Source: Thioclava indica (lineage in GTDB: Bacteria > Pseudomonadota > Alphaproteobacteria > Rhodobacterales > Rhodobacteraceae). From it: DNA of 64,000 nt. Each line of letters starts with the position of its first letter. Position 1 is the stretch's first letter. Positions 7,746 to 16,706 of the stretch are shown here, in pieces. A program made the position numbers and the translations under genes. Location: assembly GCF_000714545.1 (NCBI RefSeq), contig NZ_AUNB01000062.1, positions 83,342-147,341 on the forward strand. Direction: 5' to 3'. The notes beneath the pieces are model-generated. The model saw only the letters and a list, made by a program, of their open reading frames with translations, had not been told where the DNA came from and searched no databases.

Positions 7746-8564
7746 ATGGGGTTTCCGGGAACCTGGATGACAGAAAGCGAAAGCATGGTGTACCGCGTGG
7801 TGCCCAAATGCGCTTGCTCCTCCATTGGTCAGATCATGTTCTACAGCGATCACGGGCGCTTCTTTGACGGCGATATCCACGACTCGACTGACGGCCTGCA
7901 TAAGTGGGCGCAAGACAACAGCCAAAAGCTGATCACGGCGAATGTGAAATCCCATAAAAGCTATGCGTTTACCTGTGTGCGTAACCCCTATGGGCGCATC
8001 CTGTCGTCCTTCTTCGACAAGATCGCGGGCATTCAGCGCAACGGCAAACGCTATCGCGGCAATCTGGTGCCCAAGCTGGTGCAAAATTACGGGATTGAGG
8101 TTGGCTCACCCGAGGATGAGTTTGATTTCGACCAGATCGCCTCGTTCCGCCGCTTCTTGCTGTTTGCGCGCGACACCATTCGCTGGCGCCGCCCGATGGA
8201 GCCTGACATTCACTGGTCGGCCATGTCGGGCCATGTCTCGACATTCATCGTCAATGGCGGGCGCTACAACAACATCTTCTTTACCGAGAAATTCGACGAG
8301 GGCATGCAAAGCGTGCTGGATGACATCGAAACGCCGGTCAAAATCGACCTGAAAAAAGTGCCGCGCTTCAACGAATCCGAGGGGCATGGCCCCAAGCGCG
8401 CCCACAAGATTAGTGAGTATTTTGACGATCTCTCGCGTCATCTGGTCTGGGAAATCTACAAGAAGGATTTCCAGCTTTTCCAGTATGATTTCGACGATCC
8501 CGACAACAAAATGCCAATCGGTGAGATCGATCTCGACGAGGTTCACGCGAAACTCGGCGACTGA
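7746..8564 (+). CDS. Sulfotransferase family 2-like protein
   Basis: 272 residues from the ATG at 7746, chosen because GGAGG at 7734-7738 sits seven bases before it; upstream in-frame ATG/TTG codons lack a ribosome site. The PAPS 5'-phosphosulfate loop reads PKCACSSI (residues 20-27). The 3'-phosphate loop is VRNPYGRILSSF (about 78-89). These are the signatures of carbohydrate sulfotransferases of the chondroitin/HNK-1 (sulfotransfer_2) group, which sulfate sugars using PAPS. No membrane anchor or signal peptide is evident, so it would be a soluble bacterial form. It is divergently paired with a GT14-type glycosyltransferase; acceptor unknown. Confidence 0.8.
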   Translation: MGFPGTWMTESESMVYRVVPKCACSSIGQIMFYSDHGRFFDGDIHDSTDGLHKWAQDNSQKLITANVKSHKSYAFTCVRNPYGRILSSFFDKIAGIQRNGKRYRGNLVPKLVQNYGIEVGSPEDEFDFDQIASFRRFLLFARDTIRWRRPMEPDIHWSAMSGHVSTFIVNGGRYNNIFFTEKFDEGMQSVLDDIETPVKIDLKKVPRFNESEGHGPKRAHKISEYFDDLSRHLVWEIYKKDFQLFQYDFDDPDNKMPIGEIDLDEVHAKLGD

Positions 8565-8645
8565 TCTGCGTAAGGGCGCTTGTCGCCATCCGGGCGCGCT
8601 CTACTTGGGGCGGGTCTTTCCCTCCAGACTGTGGAGCCCTTCCCG

Positions 8646-9845
8646 ATGACGCTTAGTCCCCGCGACGCACGCGCCGTGATTTTTTCACTGGCCCTTGGCA
8701 CCTTTGGTATCGGCGTGATCGAGTTCGCCTCGATGGGGTTGTTGCCGTTTTATGCCGCCGATTTCGGCATCAGCGAGGCACGCGCCGGGCACGCGATTTC
8801 GTCTTATGCGCTGGGGGTGGTTATTGGCGCCCCGATCTTGGCAGTGTTGGGGGCCAAGCTGCCGCGCAAAGGCTTTCTGATCGCGTTGATGGCGTTTTAC
8901 GCGCTGGCCAATCTGGCAGCCGGGGCCGCGCCCAGTTTCACCAGCTTCGTTATTGCGCGGTTTTTCTCGGGACTGCCGCATGGCGCTTATTTCGGCATGG
9001 CGATGCTGTTTGCTGCCGATCTGATGCCCGAAGGCAAGCGCGCGCAGGGGATTGCCTGGGTGATCACCGGGCTGACGGTCGCCAATATTATCGGCGTCCC
9101 ACTGGCCGGGGCCATCGGGCAATATTTCGGATGGCGCTGGGGCTTTGCGATTGTCGCGGTGATCTGCGGCGGGTCGGCGATGCTGATCGCACGCACCGCG
9201 CCAAGTGTTGCGCCCGATCCCAATGCCAGCCCCTTGCGAGAACTGGGTGCGCTGACCAATCGCTCGGTCTGGTTGACGCTGGCAGTGGGCGCGATCGGCT
9301 TTGGCGGGGTGTTTGCGGTCTATTCCTATTTATCAGCGGCGATGATCGCGACCCATGCGGGGCCGGACTGGACGATTCCGCTTGCGCTTTCGGCGTTCGG
9401 GGTTGGCGGGACGGTGGGCAATATGATCGCGGGAAAGCTGTCGGACTGGTCGCGGTTTGGCGCCGGGCTGATCCTGCTCTGCGGAATGATCATCGTGCCG
9501 CTGCTCTATACGCTGACCATCGGCGACTGGCGGGCGATGGCGCTGGCCATGGTGGCGTTGGGAATGACCGCAGGTATGGTTATTCCGATGCAGGTGCGCC
9601 TGATGGAGGTCGCGGGCGATGCCCAGACACTGGCCGCCGCGCTCAACCACGCGGCGTTTAATTTTGCCAATGCGCTGGGGCCGTTTCTGGCGGGACTGGC
9701 GCTGAGCGCGGGCTATGGCTGGCAGGCGACGGGCTATGTCGGCTCGGCGCTGGCCATCGCGGGACTGGCGTTCTTGGGTATCGCCTACCTACACGCGCGG
9801 CGCACCACCCCGCTTAAGGCGGCCTCGATCAGGCCGCCTGCTTAA
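8646..9845 (+). CDS. MFS transporter, DHA1 (AraJ/YdhP-like) type
   Basis: 399 residues from ATG 8646 (MTLSPRDARAVIFSLALG); the frame extends upstream but without a good start. About twelve hydrophobic segments are visible, with the loop 2-3 sequence GAKLPRKGF and GKLSDWSRFGAG in the second half. This is the pattern of drug:H+ antiporter-1 sugar/drug exporters. Substrate unknown. Its 3' end overlaps the 3' end of the convergent ectoine aspartokinase gene by 17 bases. Confidence 0.88.
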   Translation: MTLSPRDARAVIFSLALGTFGIGVIEFASMGLLPFYAADFGISEARAGHAISSYALGVVIGAPILAVLGAKLPRKGFLIALMAFYALANLAAGAAPSFTSFVIARFFSGLPHGAYFGMAMLFAADLMPEGKRAQGIAWVITGLTVANIIGVPLAGAIGQYFGWRWGFAIVAVICGGSAMLIARTAPSVAPDPNASPLRELGALTNRSVWLTLAVGAIGFGGVFAVYSYLSAAMIATHAGPDWTIPLALSAFGVGGTVGNMIAGKLSDWSRFGAGLILLCGMIIVPLLYTLTIGDWRAMALAMVALGMTAGMVIPMQVRLMEVAGDAQTLAAALNHAAFNFANALGPFLAGLALSAGYGWQATGYVGSALAIAGLAFLGIAYLHARRTTPLKAASIRPPA

Positions 9846-11259
9846 GGCCGACCTCGGCGGGGATAAACACCTCATGCAGCGCCTTGATCGCGGGTTGCAG
9901 ATCATCGCGCTCCAGCACGAATTGCACATCGACATTGCGCGGCCCCTGCGTCGCCCCCACGCTTTCAAGCCCGGCATCGGCAAGCGCCTGCAAGCCCCGC
10001 GTCAGCGTCGAAAGACCCCGCAGATCGCGCCCGATCACCGAAGCCATCGCCAGCATCCGCGCCGAAACCTGCGCCGAAGGATAGCGCTTGCTCAGGTCTT
10101 TTTCGACGCGTTGCAGCACGTTGATCGGCGCATCGACGTAATGCGTGATCGTGTTGGCATTCGACGCCTTGGACACGATGCGCACGTCATGGCGCGTCAG
10201 CGATTCAAGGATCGCCGCGTCATAGCCTTTGACGCCAACCATATCCTGTTCGAACACCTCAAGAGAGATGATCTCAAGCCCCGTCACGATTTCCACGGCG
10301 GGCGTGTCGGCGGGTTTGTCGTCAATCAACGTGCCCGGATCGCCCGGCTCAAACGCATTGGTCACGCGCAAGGGCACATCGGCCTGACGCAGGGTCTTGG
10401 CGGCTTTCGGATGGATCGCCTCCATCCCCATGTTCGACAGCTGATCGGCCACGTCGTAATTCGTATGACCCAGCTTGCGCACGCTGTCCGCGCCGACCAG
10501 ATTCGGATCGGCCGAGGACAGGTGGAATTCCTTGTGAATGATCGCTTCGCGCGCGCCGGTCAGTGCCGCGAGACGCGAGAACGTCACCTCGGAATAGCCG
10601 CGATCAAACTCGCGCATCAGCCCCTCGGAGCATTGCGCATAGCCCGTCACAATGGGCATTTCGGTTCTGGGATCGACATCTTTCAGCGCGTTCAGGATGC
10701 GCGAGTCCAGATCGTGATCATGTTCATCGCGCCATCCCGACAGATCCACCAGCCGCGCATTCACGCCCGCGCGTTGCAGCAACAGCGTGGTGACATAGGC
10801 CGAGTGCGCCTCGCCCAGGCCCGACAGCAATTCGCGGATGTGCAGCATGTGCTGGGACAGCCGGAAATGCCCGTAGGAACACAGCCGTTGCAGATCGATC
10901 AGGCAGTTGCGCGCCCCTTCGATGCGTTCGCGCACGAACTCGCTGGCCTGTGCGATGTCGCCGGGATGATCCAGCACAGCTTCATGCGCCGCGATCATCG
11001 CGCTCGACACGCGGGTTAGCGCCTCGTGCCAGCCGTGATCGCTATCGGACTTGGCAAACTGCGCATAGACCCCGGATTCACCGGTTTTCTTATGCTCCAG
11101 CAAAAGGTTTGTGATGCCACCAAAGGCCGAAACCACGAAAATCCGATTATACAGATCTGCGCCCTCGCGGCCGCCGATGAACAGCGTCTTGCGCAGCTCA
11201 TCGACGCGGCTCATTGAGCTACCGCCGACCTTCTCAACAGTGTGTTTTTGCTGGGTCAT
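9829..11259 (-). CDS. ask: Ectoine-cluster aspartate kinase
   Basis: 476 residues from the ATG at 11259 (MTQQKHTVEKVGGSSMSR), preceded by GAGGG; an ATG at 11271 in ATGA overlap with ectC is the alternative. It phosphorylates L-aspartate, feeding aspartate semialdehyde to EctB. The N-terminal EKVGGSSMSR replaces the usual KFGGTS and marks the specialised Ask_Ect subgroup, known from ectoine clusters and reported to escape the usual lysine/threonine inhibition. ACT-type regulatory sequence is at the C-terminus. Last gene of ectA-ectB-ectC-ask. A second, housekeeping aspartokinase (lysC) is at 38.6 kb. Confidence 0.93.
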   Translation of the reverse strand: MTQQKHTVEKVGGSSMSRVDELRKTLFIGGREGADLYNRIFVVSAFGGITNLLLEHKKTGESGVYAQFAKSDSDHGWHEALTRVSSAMIAAHEAVLDHPGDIAQASEFVRERIEGARNCLIDLQRLCSYGHFRLSQHMLHIRELLSGLGEAHSAYVTTLLLQRAGVNARLVDLSGWRDEHDHDLDSRILNALKDVDPRTEMPIVTGYAQCSEGLMREFDRGYSEVTFSRLAALTGAREAIIHKEFHLSSADPNLVGADSVRKLGHTNYDVADQLSNMGMEAIHPKAAKTLRQADVPLRVTNAFEPGDPGTLIDDKPADTPAVEIVTGLEIISLEVFEQDMVGVKGYDAAILESLTRHDVRIVSKASNANTITHYVDAPINVLQRVEKDLSKRYPSAQVSARMLAMASVIGRDLRGLSTLTRGLQALADAGLESVGATQGPRNVDVQFVLERDDLQPAIKALHEVFIPAEVGLKQAA

Positions 11260-11267
11260 ATCAGCCC

Positions 11268-11669
11268 TCATGCCTGTGCGAGATCTTCAGCCGGGGCGTA
11301 AGATCCATCCTCGCGATGCACCTCGGTGCCCGTCACGGGCGGATTGAAACAGCACGCCATCACAAGGTCTTCGTCCCCTGCCACCAAGCGGTGATGGTCA
11401 TGCAGGTTGAGCGCATACATCACGCCGGGCTTGATTTCGTGGCGGGTGCCATTGTCGAGCTCGGTGATGTGGCCATTGCCCGAGATGCAGTAGACGCTCT
11501 CGAAATGATGCTTGTAGTGGAAGGTGTGATCCGACCCCGCCTTGAGCGTGGTGATGTGGAACGAAAAGCCCATCTTGTCATCGGCCAGCAGCATGCGCAC
11601 GCTGGTCCAATCGGCATCCGCCACGGCGCGGTCAGTCGTCTTGAGTTCGTTGAAGTCGCGAACGATCAT
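11268..11669 (-). CDS. ectC: L-ectoine synthase
   Basis: 133 residues. EctC cyclises N-gamma-acetyl-L-2,4-diaminobutyrate to ectoine, the final step of the pathway. It is a cupin; Glu57, Tyr85 and His93 occupy the positions known to bind the catalytic iron in characterised EctC proteins, in the blocks HHFESVYCISGNG and GVMYALNLHDHH. Ribosome site GGAGACACGAT precedes the ATG. Between ectB and ask in the same operon. Confidence 0.97.
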   Translation of the reverse strand: MIVRDFNELKTTDRAVADADWTSVRMLLADDKMGFSFHITTLKAGSDHTFHYKHHFESVYCISGNGHITELDNGTRHEIKPGVMYALNLHDHHRLVAGDEDLVMACCFNPPVTGTEVHREDGSYAPAEDLAQA

Positions 11670-11708
11670 ATCGTGTCTCCGTATCTGTGTATTTCGGTGT
11701 CGAGGCGC

Positions 11709-12992
11709 TTATTCTGCCGCGATTTTGGTGCCCGAAGCCATCACTTCGCTGGTCGCCTCACGCAGGATTGCCAGACCCGTGCGGAAAGTTTCCATCGGCG
11801 TGGTCAGCGGCGCAAGCACCTTGACCACCTGATCCTCATTGCCCGAGGTCTCGATCACGAGACCTTTTTCAAAGCACAGCCCGCAGATTTCCGAAGCCAG
11901 TTCGCCAGTGCCGACATCAACGCCCTGCATCAGCCCGCGTCCCTTAAGGAATGCGTCCGGCACCAGATCGGCCACGGCTGCCAGACCTTCGCGCAGCACG
12001 TCCGCCTTCACGGCCAGTTCACGCTGGAACGTATCATCGGCCCAGAATTTCTGGATCGCCACGGTCGCGGTGACGAAGGCATGGGTGTTGCCGCGGAAGG
12101 TGCCGTTATGTTCAGCAGGGCCGAACACGTCGTAATCGGGACGGATAAGCAGCAGCGCCATCGGCAGGCCAAAGCCCGAGATCGACTTGGCCTGCGTCAC
12201 CAGATCGGGCATCACGCCCATCTCCTCGAACGAGAAAAACGTGCCCGTGCGCCCGCAGCCCGCCTGAATATCGTCGATGATGAACAGCGCGCCATGCTTA
12301 CGAGCAACCTTTTCGACGCCTTGGATAAATTCGGGGCTGGCGGCGTTCAGACCACCCTCGCCTTGCACGGTTTCCAGCATGATCGCAGCAGGCGCATCCA
12401 CACCACCCGAGGCATCCGACAGCATCTGATCCAGCAGCGCGACCGAATCCACGCCATCGGCGTAATCGTCATAGGGCAGACGGGTGACGCCCTGCGTCTC
12501 CATCCCCGCACCGCCCCGGTGATAACCGTTGCCAGTCGCGGCCAGCGCGCCCATCGTTACACCGTGAAAGCCGTTGGTGAAGGCGACGATATTGGTGCGC
12601 CCTGTGGCCTTGCGCGCGATTTTCATCGCCGCCTCGACGGCATTCGCGCCGGTCGGACCGACGAACATCACCTTGTGATCCATCCCGCGCGGAGCAAGGA
12701 TGTGATCGGTGAACGCGGTCAGGAAATCGGCCTTGCTGTCGGTGTGCAGATCCAGCGCGTGGCCCATCTTGTTTTCTAGCAGATGGTTGATCAGCGCCTC
12801 TTTCATATCCGGGTCGTTATGCCCGTAATTGAGCGAGGAGCAGCCCGCGAGAAAGTCGATATAGGTGTTTCCATCGGCGTCGCACAGCTCCGAGCCTTGA
12901 GCGCTGGTGAACACCGTATCAAAGCCACGGCAATACGAGCGGGCATTGGATTCGCGCTGGGTGAAGATCGTCTTGTCATTGGGGGAGGTCAT
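11709..12992 (-). CDS. ectB: L-2,4-diaminobutyrate transaminase
   Basis: 427 residues, class III PLP aminotransferase. It uses glutamate to convert aspartate beta-semialdehyde to L-2,4-diaminobutyrate, the first committed step of ectoine synthesis. Lys269 in TQAKSISGFGLP is the PLP Schiff-base lysine; VGPTGANAVEAAMK and DDIQAGCGRTGTFFSFE are typical EctB blocks. ATG at 12992 follows GGAG at suitable spacing. Second gene of ectABC-ask. Confidence 0.97.
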   Translation of the reverse strand: MTSPNDKTIFTQRESNARSYCRGFDTVFTSAQGSELCDADGNTYIDFLAGCSSLNYGHNDPDMKEALINHLLENKMGHALDLHTDSKADFLTAFTDHILAPRGMDHKVMFVGPTGANAVEAAMKIARKATGRTNIVAFTNGFHGVTMGALAATGNGYHRGGAGMETQGVTRLPYDDYADGVDSVALLDQMLSDASGGVDAPAAIMLETVQGEGGLNAASPEFIQGVEKVARKHGALFIIDDIQAGCGRTGTFFSFEEMGVMPDLVTQAKSISGFGLPMALLLIRPDYDVFGPAEHNGTFRGNTHAFVTATVAIQKFWADDTFQRELAVKADVLREGLAAVADLVPDAFLKGRGLMQGVDVGTGELASEICGLCFEKGLVIETSGNEDQVVKVLAPLTTPMETFRTGLAILREATSEVMASGTKIAAE

Positions 12993-13035
12993 GGGGGGCT
13001 CCGTCTATTTGGGATGAAAGGGCGTCGCGGCCGGA

Positions 13036-13566
13036 TCAGGCGGCTGCGCGGGCCTCTTGCGGGAATGTGATCGTGACCATGTGCTCGGTCGCGGCATGGC
13101 CGTCGAAATGGTCGTCTTCATGGAAATGCGCTTCGTCACTCAGCTCGCCACCGATCGAGCGCGCGAAGGACCGAAACAGCCCCCAGCTTGCGCCGTTGGA
13201 TTTCGTGATCGTGGTCTTGAGCCGGGTGCAATCGGCGGTCTCATCGCGCGAAATCAGGTGACGCAGCATCCGCTTGCCAAGACCAAGCCCGCGCGCCTCG
13301 GGGGCCACAGCGACCTGCCAGACAAAGAAACTTTGCGGATCAGAGGGCGCGATATAGCCCGAGATCCAGCCCAGCAACTGACCGTCACGCTCGACCATCA
13401 CGCAGGTGTCGCGGAAATGGTCGCATTGCAGTAGGTTGCAATACATCGAGTTTTCATCAAGCGGCTTGCAACGCTGGATCAGCTTCCAGATCTCGCTGCC
13501 ATCTTGGGCATCGGGTTTGCGGAACACCAGAGAAGGCTTTGACTTGATCGACTCAATTTGCGGCAC
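13036..13566 (-). CDS. ectA: L-2,4-diaminobutyrate N-gamma-acetyltransferase
   Basis: 176 residues from a GTG at 13566 preceded by AGGA; an in-frame TTG at 13611 would add 15 residues rich in Gln/Lys and has no ribosome site. GNAT fold; the acetyl-CoA loop is PEARGLGLGKRML and the substrate block KPLDENSMYCNLLQC is the EctA hallmark. It acetylates diaminobutyrate for EctC. First gene of the cluster, divergent from the MarR gene. Confidence 0.95.
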   Translation of the reverse strand: MPQIESIKSKPSLVFRKPDAQDGSEIWKLIQRCKPLDENSMYCNLLQCDHFRDTCVMVERDGQLLGWISGYIAPSDPQSFFVWQVAVAPEARGLGLGKRMLRHLISRDETADCTRLKTTITKSNGASWGLFRSFARSIGGELSDEAHFHEDDHFDGHAATEHMVTITFPQEARAAA

Positions 13567-13578
13567 GTTTCCTGTCCT

Positions 13579-13618
13579 TTTTTGCTTCGGTTGACTAAGT
13601 AACCCACCCAAGCAAAAA
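13579..13618. promoter_or_regulatory. Inverted repeat in the ectA-ectR intergenic region
   Basis: TTTTTGCTT (13579-13587) and AAGCAAAAA (13610-13618) form a perfect 9-bp inverted repeat with a 22-bp spacer, 31 bp centre to centre (about three helical turns). It lies just upstream of the ectA start on the minus strand and about 20 bases before the MarR gene start. EctR-type MarR proteins are known to bind in front of ectA in methylotrophs; this repeat is the best operator candidate here. Not shown to bind anything. Confidence 0.4.
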
Positions 13619-13640
13619 TTTCAACAAGCGAAAGACAGAA

Positions 13641-14297
13641 ATGCCGCGAATCTCCATTAGCCCTTTAAATAAAGGACAAATTACCCTAGATATCATTCGT
13701 ATGACAAACCAAAACAACTTCAATCAAACGAGCAAGCTTAGGAAAACAAAGCAATTGAACGCTTCGGCGCTCTCTGCGATATTGGGCCATCTTGATGACA
13801 AAGAGGCCCGCCATCTCATGGAACGCGTCGATACCAGCCTGATCGCGCTGCGCCGAATTTTGCGCGCAACCGAGATGTTCGGACGTGATCTGGCCAAGGC
13901 GGCGGGGCTGACGCCAGCGCAGTTTCGCGTGCTTCAGGTGGTGGCGGAAAACGGGTTTTCGACGCCCAAAGCCATCGCAACCCGGATGAGCGTAAGCCAA
14001 GCCACGATGACGGCGCTGCTCGACAAGCTTGAGCGCAAAGAAATGCTGACACGGCAACGCTCGCAGAAGGATCGCCGCCAGACCGATATCGTGATCACTC
14101 CGCTGGGGCGCGCCGCGATGGAGGATGCGCCCGACGCGCTGCAGCAGATTTTCGTGCGCCGCTTTGAGGCGCTTGAGGATTGGGAACAGGCGCAGTTGAT
14201 CGCCTCGCTGGAACGCGTCGCCTCGATGCTGGATGCGCAAGAAATTGATGCAGCACCGGTGCTGGATTGGGGCGATATTTCCGGTCGTCCCAGCTAG
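13641..14297 (+). CDS. ectR: MarR-family regulator of the ectoine cluster
   Basis: 218 residues from the ATG at 13641; an internal ATG at 13701 is an alternative. The winged helix-turn-helix covers about residues 85-150: LTPAQFRVLQVVAENGFSTP, IATRMSVSQATMTALLDKLE and the wing RQRSQKDRRQTDIVITPLG. MarR dimers repress neighbouring operons. Position and divergence from ectA match EctR, the ectoine repressor. It could also act on the downstream ectoine hydrolase gene, which follows 68 bases later on the same strand. The N-terminal about 60 residues are hydrophilic and not conserved-looking. Confidence 0.82.
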   Translation: MPRISISPLNKGQITLDIIRMTNQNNFNQTSKLRKTKQLNASALSAILGHLDDKEARHLMERVDTSLIALRRILRATEMFGRDLAKAAGLTPAQFRVLQVVAENGFSTPKAIATRMSVSQATMTALLDKLERKEMLTRQRSQKDRRQTDIVITPLGRAAMEDAPDALQQIFVRRFEALEDWEQAQLIASLERVASMLDAQEIDAAPVLDWGDISGRPS

Positions 14298-14365
14298 GGC
14301 GCGACCGCTATTGCAACTGGCGCAACGCGCCGCCACTGTGGCTTGATCAACGATCGGAGCCATCC

Positions 14366-15550
14366 ATGCCGCTTGCCAAAGCCCCCTTCAGCCAGTCCGA
14401 ATATGACCGCCGCATCCGGCTTGTGCGCCAGTCGATGGCGGAACGCGGCATCGACGTGCTGTTCGTCACCAACCCTTCGAACCAGTTTTGGCTGACCGGA
14501 TATGACGGCTGGTCGTTTTACACCCATCAGGGCGTGATCCTGCCGCTTGAGGGCGCGCCGTTCTGGTGGGGGCGTTTCATGGACGCCAATGGCGCGCGCC
14601 GCACGGTCTGGATGGAGGAAGAAAATATTCTTCATTACAATGACATGATGGTGCAGTCGGAAGTCTCGCATCCGATGGAAGACCTGGCCTCGCGGCTGCG
14701 CATCATGGGCTATGGCGACGCCCGGATCGGCGTCGAGATGGAGACCTATTTCTACACCGCCAAGGCCCATGCCGTTCTGCTTGAAGGACTGCCCGAGGCC
14801 GAGATGATCGACGCCAGCGTCTTGGTGAATTGGCGGCGCTTGATAAAATCGGAAGAAGAATTGACGTTCATGCGCCGCGCGGCGCGGATTTCCGAGCTGG
14901 TAATCACCCGCGCGATGGATCTGATCGAGCCGGGGATGCGCAAGCATGACCTCGTGGGCGAGTTGTATCGCACCGCCGTTCAGGGCGAGGAGGATAGCTG
15001 GGGCGACTACCCCGCGATCGTGCCGATGCTGCCGTCGGGCGAAGATGCCTCTGCCCCACATCTGACGTGGAATGGTGAGGCGCTGAAATCGGGCGAGGCG
15101 ACCTTTATCGAGCAATCGGGCTGTTATCGCCGCTATCACGCGCCTCTGTGCCGCACGGTGTTCTTAGGCAAGCCGCCACAACATATGGTGGATGCCTCGC
15201 AGGCGCTAACCGAGGGGTTGAATGCCGGCATCGAAGTGGCGCGCGCGGGCAACCGTGCCTGTGACATCGCGCGTGCGCTCAACACGGAATTGCTCAAGGT
15301 GGGGATCGAGCGGCCCAATCGCGCGGGTTATGCGGTTGGCTGCTCCTACCCGCCCGATTGGGGCGAGCATACCGTGTCAATCCGCGACACCGACGAAACC
15401 GTTCTGGAACCCGGCATGACCTTTCATTTCATGCCCGGCTTGTGGATGGACGATTGGGGGATGGAGACGACCGAGACGATCCTCATCCGCGAGAACGGGG
15501 CTGCCGAACCGCTTAGCCACATCGCGCGCAAGCTGTTCATCAAGGATTAG
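14366..15550 (+). CDS. doeA: Ectoine hydrolase
   Basis: 394 residues from ATG 14366 with GGAG before it; the longer frame overlaps ectR and is rejected. M24 (creatinase/prolidase-like) fold. GYDGWSFYTHQGV near the N-terminus is characteristic of DoeA/EutD, which opens the ectoine ring to N-acetyl-diaminobutyrate. Glu249 in FIEQSG lies where the glutamate described as forming a covalent adduct in EutD is expected. Together with the next gene it would start ectoine breakdown. Having it directly beside ectABC means the same locus makes and degrades ectoine. Confidence 0.88.
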   Translation: MPLAKAPFSQSEYDRRIRLVRQSMAERGIDVLFVTNPSNQFWLTGYDGWSFYTHQGVILPLEGAPFWWGRFMDANGARRTVWMEEENILHYNDMMVQSEVSHPMEDLASRLRIMGYGDARIGVEMETYFYTAKAHAVLLEGLPEAEMIDASVLVNWRRLIKSEEELTFMRRAARISELVITRAMDLIEPGMRKHDLVGELYRTAVQGEEDSWGDYPAIVPMLPSGEDASAPHLTWNGEALKSGEATFIEQSGCYRRYHAPLCRTVFLGKPPQHMVDASQALTEGLNAGIEVARAGNRACDIARALNTELLKVGIERPNRAGYAVGCSYPPDWGEHTVSIRDTDETVLEPGMTFHFMPGLWMDDWGMETTETILIRENGAAEPLSHIARKLFIKD

Positions 15551-15554
15551 GCCA

Positions 15555-16706
15555 ATGCGTCTTGAGATTACCAGCGCGATCCTTGGCGATTTGATCGGTT
15601 TTCCCAGCGTTTCGTCGCAAAGCAACCTCGCAATCATCCACTACATCGCCGAGCGGCTTGAGACAGGCGGCGCGCAGGTCGAGGTGATGCTGGATGAGAG
15701 CGGGCAGAAGGCGAACCTCTTTGCCACCTTGGGCGCACCGCGTAGCGGCGGGCTGGTGCTGTCGGGTCATTCTGATGTGGTGCCGGTCAGCGATCAGGAC
15801 TGGTCGAGCGATCCATTCGTGATGCGTGAAGACGATGGGCGGCTTTACGGGCGCGGGGCGTGTGACATGAAGGGTTTCATTGCGGCCTGCCTTGCCAGTC
15901 TTGATACGCTGCGCGAGGCCGCCAAAACTCGCCCGGTCCATTTCGCTTTCACCCATGACGAAGAGGTCGGCTGTCTGGGCGCGCAATCGCTGGTCAAACT
16001 GCTGGACGCGCGGCCAGTGAAACCCGCGCTTTGCATCATTGGCGAGCCGACCTCGATGCAGGTCTATGACGGCAACAAGGGATGCTGCGAATATACAGTG
16101 CGCTTTGAGGGCCGCGCGGGCCATAGTTCAGCCCCCGATAAGGGCGTGAATACGGTCGAATATGCCGTGCGCTATATCAACCGCCTGTTCGATCTGCGCG
16201 CCGCGCTGATCCGCCGCTGCCCCGAGGGTTCGCGGTTCGATCCGCCGGAAACGACGCTGAACGTGGGGGCCCTGCACGGCGGCGTGTCGCATAACGTGAT
16301 CGCCCCGCGCGCCGAGCTAAGCTGGGAGATGCGCCCGATCAACGCTGCCGATATGGCGTTCGTAAAAGACGAAATCGCCGCCTATGTCGCCGACACCCTG
16401 CTGCCCGAGATGCGCGCGATTGCCCCCGAAGCCGGGATCACGACCGAGACCGTGGGCGAAGTGTGCGGGTTAGAGCCGATGGATGACAACGCCGCCCGCG
16501 ATCTGGTTTTTGCACTGACCGGACAGAATCACGCCGGCTGCGTCGCCTTCAACACCGAAGCCGGGTTGTTTCAGGCGATCGGAATGGAGGCGGTGATTTG
16601 CGGACCGGGTTCGATCGAGCAGGCGCATAAGGCGGATGAGTTTGTGTCACGCGACCAACTTTCGCAATGTTTGAGCATGTTAGAGCGACTGGGCGCGCCG
16701 CGCTAG
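15555..16706 (+). CDS. M20 deacetylase, ArgE-like; probable N-acetyl-diaminobutyrate deacetylase
   Basis: 383 residues. Dinuclear zinc M20 peptidase family: HSDVVPV (metal His/Asp), GRGACDMKG (bridging Asp), HDEEVGC (catalytic and metal Glu), AFNTEAGLF and GPGSIEQAHKADEFV (last metal His). By sequence it resembles acetylornithine deacetylase ArgE. It starts four bases after the ectoine hydrolase, so is surely co-transcribed. The product of ectoine hydrolysis, N-acetyl-L-2,4-diaminobutyrate, is one carbon shorter than N-acetylornithine, so the inferred job is removal of that acetyl group. The usual enzyme for this, DoeB/EutE, belongs to a different family (succinylglutamate desuccinylase-like). 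A role in arginine synthesis is the alternative. Confidence 0.85.
   Translation: MRLEITSAILGDLIGFPSVSSQSNLAIIHYIAERLETGGAQVEVMLDESGQKANLFATLGAPRSGGLVLSGHSDVVPVSDQDWSSDPFVMREDDGRLYGRGACDMKGFIAACLASLDTLREAAKTRPVHFAFTHDEEVGCLGAQSLVKLLDARPVKPALCIIGEPTSMQVYDGNKGCCEYTVRFEGRAGHSSAPDKGVNTVEYAVRYINRLFDLRAALIRRCPEGSRFDPPETTLNVGALHGGVSHNVIAPRAELSWEMRPINAADMAFVKDEIAAYVADTLLPEMRAIAPEAGITTETVGEVCGLEPMDDNAARDLVFALTGQNHAGCVAFNTEAGLFQAIGMEAVICGPGSIEQAHKADEFVSRDQLSQCLSMLERLGAPR

Noticed and set aside
9829..9845. 17-base overlap of convergent MFS and ask ends as an antisense regulator
   Set aside because: Short 3' overlaps of convergent genes are common in compact genomes; no separate transcript is indicated.
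15555..16706. Arginine-biosynthesis argE
   Set aside because: Sequence is ArgE-like, but the gene is four bases after ectoine hydrolase and no arg genes are near; kept as the alternative role only.
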